Source: an uncultured SAR116 cluster alpha proteobacterium (lineage in GTDB: Bacteria > Pseudomonadota > Alphaproteobacteria > Puniceispirillales > Marisalimonadaceae). Taken from it: a stretch of DNA of 49,266 nucleotides. Position 1 is the first letter of the stretch. Each line of letters opens with the position of its first letter. Positions 9,701 to 16,934 of the stretch are shown here, piece by piece. The notes below the pieces were generated by a model. The model was not told the DNA's origin. It ran no database searches and saw only the letters and a list, made by a program, of their open reading frames with translations. Position numbers and translations under genes: made by a program. Location of the stretch: the NCBI GenBank assembly GCA_902593735.1, contig CACJJL010000015.1, forward strand, positions 1-49,266, read 5' to 3'.

Positions 9701-10158
9701 CGTTTATTAACTAATTTTACATTACTAAGAGAAGCTGGCTTTCCAATAAAACCATTCTCTACGCCTCCAGTTAATACTATAAGGCCCTTATTATTTTTTT
9801 TTAATTCACTACATGGAATAAATTTATTCAAATTATCATTGCCTGATAAATTACTTGTTAAAATTAGTAGATTTTTATAACCTATTTCATTTTTTGCTAT
9901 TAGAACTATTTCTGTTCCACTTAATGTGTTTTCAGAATTTTCAATTATAAATGCTTGCATTCCAATAATAGGTTGAACCCCACAAGAAACCATTTTTAGT
10001 GAAAATTCTAGAGCACCAAAAAGATTTGAAGTATCAGTAATAGCAATGGCTGGTTGATTGTTTTCTACACAAAATTTTGATATATATTCAAAAGATAACA
10101 TACCCTCAGCTAGTGAAAAATTAGAGTGTAATCTCAAGTGCACAAATAAACTTTGCAT
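6733..10158 (-). CDS. dnaE: DNA polymerase III alpha subunit
   Basis: Catalytic subunit of the replicative polymerase. The 1141-residue protein starts with a PHP domain (FVHLRLHSNFSLAEG). The polymerase palm has PDFDIDF at residues 397-403, giving catalytic D400 and D402, and KFDFLGLKTL with D554 as the third carboxylate. RYGKDKVAQIITFG and GRGSGAGSIVAWALN are strongly conserved finger and palm segments. Helix-hairpin-helix and OB regions follow toward the C terminus (GRWASILLNDLSGSTE). Length and domain order match DnaE1. It lies 25 nt after lolD, and the rpsB leader begins shortly beyond its stop. Confidence 0.98.
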   Translation of the reverse strand: MQSLFVHLRLHSNFSLAEGMLSFEYISKFCVENNQPAIAITDTSNLFGALEFSLKMVSCGVQPIIGMQAFIIENSENTLSGTEIVLIAKNEIGYKNLLILTSNLSGNDNLNKFIPCSELKKNNKGLIVLTGGVENGFIGKPASLSNVKLVNKRLNYLKNIFDDNLYIEIQRHGIKNQIIAEKILLESAKKLKIPIVATNDCFFESESKFDAHQVLLCIEKGQTISSNSKRLLTKEHYIKDTSKMISLFKDIPEAIENTIVIAKRCSFFLKAREPMLPKYPGLKGISETKYLSNISKQGLSKRLNSSSIKLKNEEIKIYEIRLRKELDIISKMGFSGYFLIVYDFIKWSKENNIPVGPGRGSGAGSIVAWALNITDLDPIRWGLLFERFLNPERISMPDFDIDFCQYRREEVIEYVRKRYGKDKVAQIITFGSLQARAAIRDVGRVLEMPYGQVDKIAKLIPFIPSKQITIKDAIDTVDNLRDEITSNQQVKNLVKNAINVEGLNRHASIHAAGLVIAEKPLHELIPLYKFNEDDIPATQFNMKYVEKAGLVKFDFLGLKTLTVLAKAETLIKQKEKNFQVSNISLDDKKTFELLSNGSTTGVFQLESLGMKDVLIGLKPDRFEDIIAVVSLYRPGPMENIPSYINRKHRKDNITYMHPSLETILKETYGIFIYQEQVLRAAQILADFSLAKADILRRAMGKKDKNEMSEQKRAFLLGAKNKNISENKANEIFDQISAFAGYGFNKSHAAAYALIAYQTAWIKSNYPYEFFSSMMTIESNNTEKLSLYVEDLKKLGMVILNPCINKSSYQFLIEEISTNEFGIRYSLSSLKNVGKEAVKNIVEIRDKKGVFKDIDDFLNKVPYGLITRKSFESLIKVGAFDEIEKNRCKLFNSIDLMLNYSQSIYKDKATQQENLFNDINQNKLLISLPETSYWGYQEKLNNEFISLGLYLSSHPLDNYSTILAKIISIQSLKVLEDTKIHPNKKFKLCGIIFKIQKKQSPRGRWASILLNDLSGSTEIYLYSDILQKYESQLIEKKLILVDAEVKLDNNQNSKVIAKRIKSLNAYIADNNFDITLCTCNYKYLHDIVPLLDDLQFGKSNIFIRSVLDQQKVEIKIKKNIKLTEELIGIMSNLQGIDNYTFS

Positions 10159-10183
10159 TTACTAAATTTCTATAATTAAATGT

Positions 10184-10864
10184 TCAATCTTCAACAGAAC
10201 CATTTTTCAAAATTATTTTTCTATCCATTAAATGGGCTAAATCATGATTATGAGTTGCAAATATACAACTTATATTTAATGATTTTACTAATCTATATAA
10301 TATTTTAAATACATTTTTAGCACTTATTGGATCTAAATTTCCAGTAGGTTCATCTGCAAGTATAAGATTTGGAGAATTTGCTAAAGCGCGAGCAATTGCA
10401 ACTCTTTGAGCTTCACCTCCAGATAGATTTGCTGGTCTGAAGTTAAATCTGTTTTCTAAACCAAGAATTGACAGTAATTCTTTAGATTTTTTTTCAGCGT
10501 TCATTTTTGAACTTCCCATAATTAATTGCGGAATCATCACATTTTCTATGGCAGAAAATTCTTGAAAAAGACGATGAGATTGAAATACAAACCCAATATT
10601 TTTTCCTCTTAAAATAGTTTTATTATCTTCACTAAAATTTGTACAATTTTGGCCACTTATGTAAATAGAGCCTAATGTTGGTTGTTCTAGTAGACCTGCG
10701 ATATTTAATAAGGTTGATTTGCCGGTACCACTAGGACCTATAAGTGAAATCATCTCACCATTAAAAACTTTTAAGTTAATTTTGTTAAGAACCTTAATTT
10801 TTTGTCTATGATGATCATACACATGAGATACATCAATTAACGAAAGTAACTCTCTTTTATTCAT
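10184..10864 (-). CDS. lolD: Lipoprotein-releasing system ATP-binding protein LolD
   Basis: ATPase of the LolCDE complex, which extracts outer-membrane lipoproteins from the inner membrane and passes them to LolA. The 226-residue ABC domain shows Walker A GPSGTGKST, Q-loop FVFQSHRLFQEFSA, the signature LSGGEAQR, Walker B LILADEPTGNLD and the switch His in FATHNHD. The HRLFQEF(S/T)A stretch is characteristic of LolD rather than FtsE or MacB. Its start overlaps the end of lolC by 8 nt, so the two are likely coupled. Confidence 0.95.
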   Translation of the reverse strand: MNKRELLSLIDVSHVYDHHRQKIKVLNKINLKVFNGEMISLIGPSGTGKSTLLNIAGLLEQPTLGSIYISGQNCTNFSEDNKTILRGKNIGFVFQSHRLFQEFSAIENVMIPQLIMGSSKMNAEKKSKELLSILGLENRFNFRPANLSGGEAQRVAIARALANSPNLILADEPTGNLDPISAKNVFKILYRLVKSLNISCIFATHNHDLAHLMDRKIILKNGSVED

Positions 10865-12104
10865 ACCTTAATGCCTCTGCCGGAGATATTTTGGATGCCT
10901 TCCAAGCAGGAAAAACACTTGCAATTAAAGTAAGTGTAATTGAAATTATCATAACTAGAAAAACTTCATTAAAATTTATATTAGACGGTAATGAGGATAA
11001 AAAGTATATTTTTGGAGAAAATAATTCCTGTCCAAAAATAGATGATATGAAGTTTCTAATAAATTCAATATTTATCGAAACAATAATACCTAATATTGCC
11101 CCTATAAATGTACCTAAAATTCCAATTATAGAACCAGTTAATACAAAAATTCTTATTATTAAAAATTTGGAAGCCCCCATTGTCCTCATTAGAGCAATAT
11201 CAGATTTTTTTGTTTGAACAAGCATAATCATTGAAGATATTATATTAAAAGCTGCAACGATAATAATTAATGTTAAAATTACAAACATGACATTTTTTTC
11301 TACTTTTAAAGCATTCATAAATGATGAATTAGTTTTTTTCCAATCTATTATTGTTAAATTATCATTTAGTTTATTTCTTAATTCAAAATTAACTTGTTGT
11401 GCAAGTTTTGGATTTTGTAAAAAAATTTCAATTCCATGAGCTATTCCTTTAGTCGAAAAAAATTTTTCTGCTTTTTTCCATGGAATAAAAATGAAATTAT
11501 TATCATATTCATACATGCCTATATCAAAAAAGCCACCAATAACAAAATTTTGTTTTATTGGTATAACACCAATTGCTGTTTCCATTAAATTTGGAGAAAT
11601 TAAAGATATATATTCACCAACTTTTACGTTTAATCTTTGACCCAGCCTATATCCTAAAATTACATTTTTTTTTGTTTTAAAGTTATTAATTGTTACTTCA
11701 TCAAGAGATTTCCAAAGTAATTTTTTTGCTGGTAAGTCAGACCAATTAGCTCCTCTAATTACTACTCCAGACATCCCATATTTAGTTCTTGCAAGAGCCT
11801 GACCTTCTAAATGTGGTGTAACTGCAACAACATTTTCAGTATCTAAAACCTTTTTTATAGTTTCATTATAATTGGTTATAGATTTTCCATTTTTGTTATA
11901 AACAATAAGATGCCCATTGATCCCAAGGATTCTATCAATTAATTCTGTTCTAAAACCATTCATTACTGACATTACAACAATCAAAGTGGCAACGCCTAAT
12001 GTGATACCAATTAAAGAAAACCATGCAGAAACAGAAATAAAGCCCTCTAATCTTTTAGATTTAGTATACCTTAGAGCAATAATTCTTTCAGTTTCATTTA
12101 ACAT
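10857..12104 (-). CDS. lolC: Lipoprotein-releasing system transmembrane protein LolC/LolE
   Basis: Permease partner of LolD. The N terminus (MLNETERIIALRYTKSKR) with GFISVSAWFSLIGITLGVATL is typical of LolC/E. One membrane helix is followed by a large periplasmic domain of about 220 residues (MacB-like core), then three C-terminal helices ending in FPAWKASKISPAEALRYE. Only one permease gene is present, as in many alphaproteobacteria where a single LolF-like protein probably serves both roles. I placed the start at ATG 12104 because a GAG ribosome site is well spaced there and the family alignment begins there; an in-frame ATG at 12116 is the alternative. Confidence 0.93.
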   Translation of the reverse strand: MLNETERIIALRYTKSKRLEGFISVSAWFSLIGITLGVATLIVVMSVMNGFRTELIDRILGINGHLIVYNKNGKSITNYNETIKKVLDTENVVAVTPHLEGQALARTKYGMSGVVIRGANWSDLPAKKLLWKSLDEVTINNFKTKKNVILGYRLGQRLNVKVGEYISLISPNLMETAIGVIPIKQNFVIGGFFDIGMYEYDNNFIFIPWKKAEKFFSTKGIAHGIEIFLQNPKLAQQVNFELRNKLNDNLTIIDWKKTNSSFMNALKVEKNVMFVILTLIIIVAAFNIISSMIMLVQTKKSDIALMRTMGASKFLIIRIFVLTGSIIGILGTFIGAILGIIVSINIEFIRNFISSIFGQELFSPKIYFLSSLPSNINFNEVFLVMIISITLTLIASVFPAWKASKISPAEALRYE

Positions 12105-12127
12105 AAAATAACTCATTTGCTCTATTT

Positions 12128-13438
12128 TTAATTCTGGATAAAATTCAACAATTCATTGTATGATAGTTTTGAAATAATCCCACTTTTTCTACACTTTAAA
12201 TCATACAACTTATCTTTTATTCCCCTAGGTCCAATAATAATTTGATAAGGTAAACCAATCAGATCAGCTCTAGCAAGTTTGGCACCGACTCTTTCATCAG
12301 TATCATCATATAAAACATTTAGTTGTTTATCTTTCATAAAATTGTATAATTTTGAACATATATTATCACAATCAACATCTCCACTTTTTATATTAATTAA
12401 ATTATAATCCCAAGGTGTTATTTCTTTAGGCCATACAATACCTTTTAGATCATGGTTTGCTTCAATGACCGCTGCTACTAGCCTAGATAATCCGACACCA
12501 TATGATCCCATATACACTGAAACATTTTTTCCTTCATAGTCTGTAATTGTAGCATTCATTGGTAAAGAATACTTTTGTCCAAAATGGAAAATATGACCTA
12601 CTTCGATACCTCTTGCCTTAATTAAATTATTTTCAGGATAAAAATTTCTGGCATCATGCTTTTCTTCAGTTGCAGCATAGAAGGAAGTATATTGATTTAC
12701 TCTTTCTTGTAGATCATCAAAATAATTAATATTTGGCAATGAATCTTGAAAATTTAAAAAATCTTTTTCAAGGAAAACTTCACTTTCTCCAGTATCAGCA
12801 ATAATAATAAATTCGTGGCTTAAATCTCCACCAATAGGTCCTGTGTCAGCTTTCATTGGTATTGCCTTTAGACCCATTTTTTTAAATAACTGCATATAAG
12901 CTATAAACATTACATTGTAAGATTTAATTGAAGAATTGTAATCAGAATCAAAAGAATATGCATCTTTCATCAAAAATTCTCTTCCTCTCATAACACCAAA
13001 TCTTGGCCTAAGCTCATCTCTAAATTTCCATTGAATATGAAAAAGGTTCATAGGTAATTCTTTATAACTTTTTACATGAGTTCTAAATATTTCAGTCACT
13101 AACTCCTCATTAGTAGGTCCATACAATAAATTTCTATTATTTCTATCCTTAATTCTAAGCATTTCTTTGCCATAATCTTCATATCTACCAGATTCTTTCC
13201 AAATCTCTGCAGACTGAAGAGTAGGCATAAGAATTTCATTAGCTCCAGCTTTTATCATTTCTTGTCTACAAATGTCTGTGATTTTTTCTAGTACCATTTT
13301 GCCGAGAGGTAACCACGAATAAATTCCTGAAGATGATTGTTGTATCATACCAGCTCTTAGCATATAAGTATGTGATATAATTTCAGCTTCTTTAGGATTT
13401 TCTTTTAGTACTGGAAGAAAAAATCTTGTTAATAACAT
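12128..13438 (-). CDS. proS: Prolyl-tRNA synthetase, short alphaproteobacterial type
   Basis: Charges tRNA-Pro in the cytosol. The 436-residue length, well under the 570 or so of the E. coli type, shows that the cis-editing insertion is absent, as in other alphaproteobacterial enzymes. Class II motif 1 lies around [20 protein letters not shown], motif 2 around [26 protein letters not shown], and motif 3 around [22 protein letters not shown]-terminal anticodon-binding domain follows. An AGGACC ribosome site precedes the ATG, and the gene diverges from hemB across 109 nt. Confidence 0.97.
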   Translation of the reverse strand: MLLTRFFLPVLKENPKEAEIISHTYMLRAGMIQQSSSGIYSWLPLGKMVLEKITDICRQEMIKAGANEILMPTLQSAEIWKESGRYEDYGKEMLRIKDRNNRNLLYGPTNEELVTEIFRTHVKSYKELPMNLFHIQWKFRDELRPRFGVMRGREFLMKDAYSFDSDYNSSIKSYNVMFIAYMQLFKKMGLKAIPMKADTGPIGGDLSHEFIIIADTGESEVFLEKDFLNFQDSLPNINYFDDLQERVNQYTSFYAATEEKHDARNFYPENNLIKARGIEVGHIFHFGQKYSLPMNATITDYEGKNVSVYMGSYGVGLSRLVAAVIEANHDLKGIVWPKEITPWDYNLINIKSGDVDCDNICSKLYNFMKDKQLNVLYDDTDERVGAKLARADLIGLPYQIIIGPRGIKDKLYDLKCRKSGIISKLSYNELLNFIQN

Positions 13439-13486
13439 TATAAGGTCCTTAATGAGCCATTTCTTTTAAATTAAATTAAAACTAAT

Positions 13487-13513
13487 TTGATTGATAGTTT
13501 ATTGCAGTATAAA
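13487..13513 (+). promoter_or_regulatory. Candidate hemB promoter
   Basis: TTGATT (13487-13492) and TATAAA (13508-13513) stand 15 nt apart in the spacer between divergent proS and hemB, 34 nt before the hemB ATG. The match is 4/6 and 5/6 to the sigma-70 boxes and the spacing is 2 nt short, so this is only a candidate in very AT-rich DNA. Confidence 0.3.
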
Positions 13514-13547
13514 TTACAACTTATGGAATTAGCAACAGGACATCAAC

Positions 13548-14576
13548 ATGAAACATCTCTCAAACAATCAATTTTCTGCAAACGGTTTTCCTAGGATTAG
13601 ACTGAGAAGAAATCGTTTATCAGAATTTTCTAGAAAACTTGTATCTGAAAATCATTTATCAGTTAATGATTTAATTTATCCTATTTTTATTACTTATGGA
13701 TCAAAAGTTAAAGAAGAAATAAGTTCTATGCCTGGAATTTATAGATATTCGTTAGATCTTTTACAAAAAGAAATTGAATATATTTCTTCTTTAAATATTC
13801 CTGCAATTGCTCTATTTCCAAAAATTCAAAATGAATTAAAAACACCGTTTGGAAAAGAAGCTCTTAATGGAAATAATTTAGTTTGTGAAGCTATTAGAAT
13901 TTCAAAAAAAGTTAATCCAAAACTAGGTGTTATAACCGACGTTGCACTAGATCCTTATACTGATCATGGACATGATGGTTTAATACATAATGATCAAATT
14001 GATAATGACTTAACGGTAGATATGCTATGCAAGCAAGCTATAGTGCAGGTGGAAGCTGGATGTGATATTATAGCTCCAAGTGATATGATGGATGGAAGAG
14101 TTGGAGCAATTAGAAATACTTTAGATGATCATGGATATATCAATGTCCAAATTATGTCATATGCAGCCAAATATGCATCATCATTTTATGGTCCTTTTAG
14201 AGATGCTGTTGGATCGGTTCTTAATTTATCAAAAAAATCAAAAAAAAGTTATCAAATGGATCCTGCTAATTCTGCTGAAGCGTTGAGAGAGATTAGACTT
14301 GATATTAATGAGGGCGCAGACATGATAATAATTAAACCAGGAATGCCTTATTTAGATATAATTAACAAAGCAAAAGAAGAATTTAATTTTCCTATAATTG
14401 CTTACCAAGTATCGGGAGAATATTCTATGATAAAATGTGCTATTCAAAATGGATGGTTTAATGAAGAAAATATTATTTTTGAAACCTTGATGAGTTTCAA
14501 AAGAGCTGGTTGTGATGGGATAATAACTTATTTTGCTCCTTATATTGCAAAACAAATGATTAATAAAGTTTTATAA
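13548..14576 (+). CDS. hemB: Delta-aminolevulinic acid dehydratase (porphobilinogen synthase)
   Basis: Condenses two 5-aminolevulinate molecules to porphobilinogen in heme synthesis. The 342-residue protein has RLRRNRLSEFSRKLVSENHL at its N terminus, the loop GVITDVALDPYTDHGHDG, the motif DIIAPSDMMDGRVGAIR, K208 in AAKYASSFYGPFRDA and the Schiff-base lysine K263 in IIIKPGMPYLD. The metal region reads VALDPYTDHGHDG without the three cysteines of zinc enzymes, so a magnesium-type enzyme is likely. An AGGA ribosome site lies 7 nt before the ATG. Confidence 0.97.
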   Translation: MKHLSNNQFSANGFPRIRLRRNRLSEFSRKLVSENHLSVNDLIYPIFITYGSKVKEEISSMPGIYRYSLDLLQKEIEYISSLNIPAIALFPKIQNELKTPFGKEALNGNNLVCEAIRISKKVNPKLGVITDVALDPYTDHGHDGLIHNDQIDNDLTVDMLCKQAIVQVEAGCDIIAPSDMMDGRVGAIRNTLDDHGYINVQIMSYAAKYASSFYGPFRDAVGSVLNLSKKSKKSYQMDPANSAEALREIRLDINEGADMIIIKPGMPYLDIINKAKEEFNFPIIAYQVSGEYSMIKCAIQNGWFNEENIIFETLMSFKRAGCDGIITYFAPYIAKQMINKVL

Positions 14577-14607
14577 AAACATTAACAAATAAGTCGTACT
14601 AAATATT

Positions 14608-15327
14608 ATGATTGATATAAAGCCAAAAAGTGCACTAGAACAACCTATTTATATGCTGACAAAAGCAACCTCATGTCCATATTTAAATGGAAAAGTCGAA
14701 AAAAGAATAGCAACAGATATATCAGTTAATAAAAAAATACATAAAGAACTTTCAATAAATGGTTTTAGAAGAGTCGAAAATTGGATGTATAGGCCTGTAT
14801 GTGATAACTGTAGTGCCTGTAAATCTTATAGAGTAGATATAAAGAAATTTAAATTAACAAAAAGTTTAAAAAGAGTACTTAAAAATTTTGAAAATTTTAA
14901 TTATTCACTAGCAAAAAACATTGCAACTAAAGAAAGTTTTGAACTTTTTAGGAAATATCAATTAGCAAGACATGCTGGTGGATCTATGTCAGATATGGAT
15001 GAGGATGAATTTAAATCAATGATAGAGACATCACCAATTAATACTTCACTTTTAGAGTTTAGAGATAAATTTAAAAATTTAATTGGTGCTATTCTTTTAG
15101 ATATAGATGAAAAAAACTTGTCGGCTGTTTATAGTTTTTTTGACCCAAAATTTAATAGACTTGGACTGGGAAATTATATGATTATCCAATGCTTGTTGTT
15201 TGGTCAAATTAAAAAATATAAGTATTTGTATCTTGGTTATTATATAAAAGAACTTTCTAGTATGTCATATAAATCAAGGTTTAGGCCTGGACAAATATTA
15301 AACAACAATCAATGGGAAAATTTCTAA
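14608..15327 (+). CDS. bpt: Aspartate/glutamate leucyltransferase (bacterial ATE/Bpt family)
   Basis: Transfers Leu (or Arg in relatives) from aminoacyl-tRNA to N-terminal Asp/Glu of proteins, marking them for ClpS/ClpAP degradation. The 239-residue product has CPYLNGKVEKRIATD near residue 23, then RRVENWMYRPVCDNCSACKSYRVD with its cysteines. The C-terminal half has the GNAT-like fold, with FDPKFNRLGLGNYMIIQCL and LGYYIKELSSMSYKSRFRP. It is 31 nt after hemB on the same strand. Its stop lies only 2 nt from the stop of the convergent gamma-glutamyltransferase gene. Leu versus Arg specificity cannot be read from sequence. Confidence 0.92.
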   Translation: MIDIKPKSALEQPIYMLTKATSCPYLNGKVEKRIATDISVNKKIHKELSINGFRRVENWMYRPVCDNCSACKSYRVDIKKFKLTKSLKRVLKNFENFNYSLAKNIATKESFELFRKYQLARHAGGSMSDMDEDEFKSMIETSPINTSLLEFRDKFKNLIGAILLDIDEKNLSAVYSFFDPKFNRLGLGNYMIIQCLLFGQIKKYKYLYLGYYIKELSSMSYKSRFRPGQILNNNQWENF

Positions 15328-15329
15328 CT

Positions 15330-16922
15330 TTACCCTCCAATAGCCATTCCATCACTTCTTAAATCGTAACCTCCTTCTTTCAGGCCATTAGGGTAACTGA
15401 TCAAAGCACCTGCATGGCCCATAATTTCTTCATATGCCCCCACTTTTTCAACTATATGACCCATAGATTTTAATTTATCAAAGGTATCAGATGAAAAACC
15501 TTCTTCAATTTTTAATGAAGTCGTTTCCTCACCCCATGTTTTACCTAAAAGCCATCTTGGATAGTTTACCGCTTTTTGTAGATTTAAATTTTGCATAGTA
15601 TATCTATAAAAAATTGCTGCTTGTGTTTGTGGCTGCCCTTCTCCACCCATAGTGCCGTATGACATTACCCTTCCATCATCAAAATGCGCTAAGGCTGGTT
15701 GAATTGTATGAAATGGTTTTTTACCAGGAACCAAATGATTATGATTTTTAGTATCAAGAGAAAAACTAATACCTCTATTTTGCATTGTTATTCCAGTATT
15801 TGGCAAAATTAAACCTGAACCAAATTCCCAGTAAATACTCTGTATAAAACTTACAGTATTTCCATATTTATCAGTTGCTCCTAGCCAAACTGTATCACCA
15901 CCTAAAGAAGAATCAGGCCAAGGTGTAGCTCTTTCAAAATCAATTTCCTTAGCTAATTTTTTGATGAAATCTCTTTTTAGAAAGTCATTATAATGAACGC
16001 TCATATATCTTGGATCAGTTACATGTTTATCCCTTATTTTAAAGACTGCTTTCGTAATCTCAACTATAAGATGTATTATTTCAACATCATTTTTATAATC
16101 AATGGATAATTCATCAAGCACACCTAAAATTAATATAGACGCTAATCCTTGTGTAGGTGGTGGTAAATTAAATAGTTTAGCATCTTTGATCTTTAATTCT
16201 AAAGGGTCTACAAAAGTTGATCTATAACTTTGAAAATCATCTGAATTTAATGGAGAGCCTACAAGATCTAAGTCAGATATGATATTACTGAAAACCTCCC
16301 CTGAATAGAAGTCATTCAAACCATTTTTTATAAGACAAGAAAAAGTATTGGAAAGTTTTGGAAAAACTAATCTATCTCCGACATTCGGGATTCTTCCATT
16401 TTTAAGATAAACATCTTTGAAACCAACAATGTCAATAAGTTGATTTAATTTTGATTTTATATTATTTCTTAAAGTGTTAGTTACAGCGACACCCTCTTTA
16501 GCGACTTGTTCTGCATCAAATAAAAGCCTACTGAGTGAAATTTTACCTCCTAAATTTTTAATGCTAAAATCAGATGCTAGTTTCCAACCTGCTACTGCAC
16601 CTGGAACAGTTAAAGCTGATAATGGACCACGTGAAGGAATAGAACTAAAACCGTGACTTTTATAGAATTCTACATTTGCTTTATTGGCTGCTGGTCCACA
16701 AGAATCGATTGCAAAAACATTTTTATTTTTATCAGAAATCAACCAGAAATTGTCACCACCCATAGAATTCATATGTGGATATACAACTGATATCATTGCT
16801 GCAGACGCAATCATAGCTTCAATGGCATTACCACCTTCTTTTAATATCTCAGAACCAGTTTTTGCTGCCAAATGATGAGGAGCAATCATCATATAATTAT
16901 AACTCATTTTTGATGAGAGCAT
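15330..16922 (-). CDS. ggt: Gamma-glutamyltransferase family protein
   Basis: N-terminal nucleophile hydrolase family that cleaves gamma-glutamyl bonds (glutathione turnover) or related amides. The 530-residue chain contains GGDTVWLGATDKYGN, in which T344 would be the autoprocessing and catalytic Thr. It is followed by GSGLILPNTGITMQNRG and by GTMGGEGQPQTQAAI, all family hallmarks. No clear signal peptide is visible (MLSSKMSYNYMMIAPHHLAA), so unlike classical periplasmic Ggt it may be cytosolic. YwrD-like or cephalosporin-acylase-like relatives are possible. It is downstream of the TRAP genes, 12 nt after dctM, and may share their transcript. Confidence 0.9.
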   Translation of the reverse strand: MLSSKMSYNYMMIAPHHLAAKTGSEILKEGGNAIEAMIASAAMISVVYPHMNSMGGDNFWLISDKNKNVFAIDSCGPAANKANVEFYKSHGFSSIPSRGPLSALTVPGAVAGWKLASDFSIKNLGGKISLSRLLFDAEQVAKEGVAVTNTLRNNIKSKLNQLIDIVGFKDVYLKNGRIPNVGDRLVFPKLSNTFSCLIKNGLNDFYSGEVFSNIISDLDLVGSPLNSDDFQSYRSTFVDPLELKIKDAKLFNLPPPTQGLASILILGVLDELSIDYKNDVEIIHLIVEITKAVFKIRDKHVTDPRYMSVHYNDFLKRDFIKKLAKEIDFERATPWPDSSLGGDTVWLGATDKYGNTVSFIQSIYWEFGSGLILPNTGITMQNRGISFSLDTKNHNHLVPGKKPFHTIQPALAHFDDGRVMSYGTMGGEGQPQTQAAIFYRYTMQNLNLQKAVNYPRWLLGKTWGEETTSLKIEEGFSSDTFDKLKSMGHIVEKVGAYEEIMGHAGALISYPNGLKEGGYDLRSDGMAIGG

Positions 16923-16934
16923 AATTAATGCCTA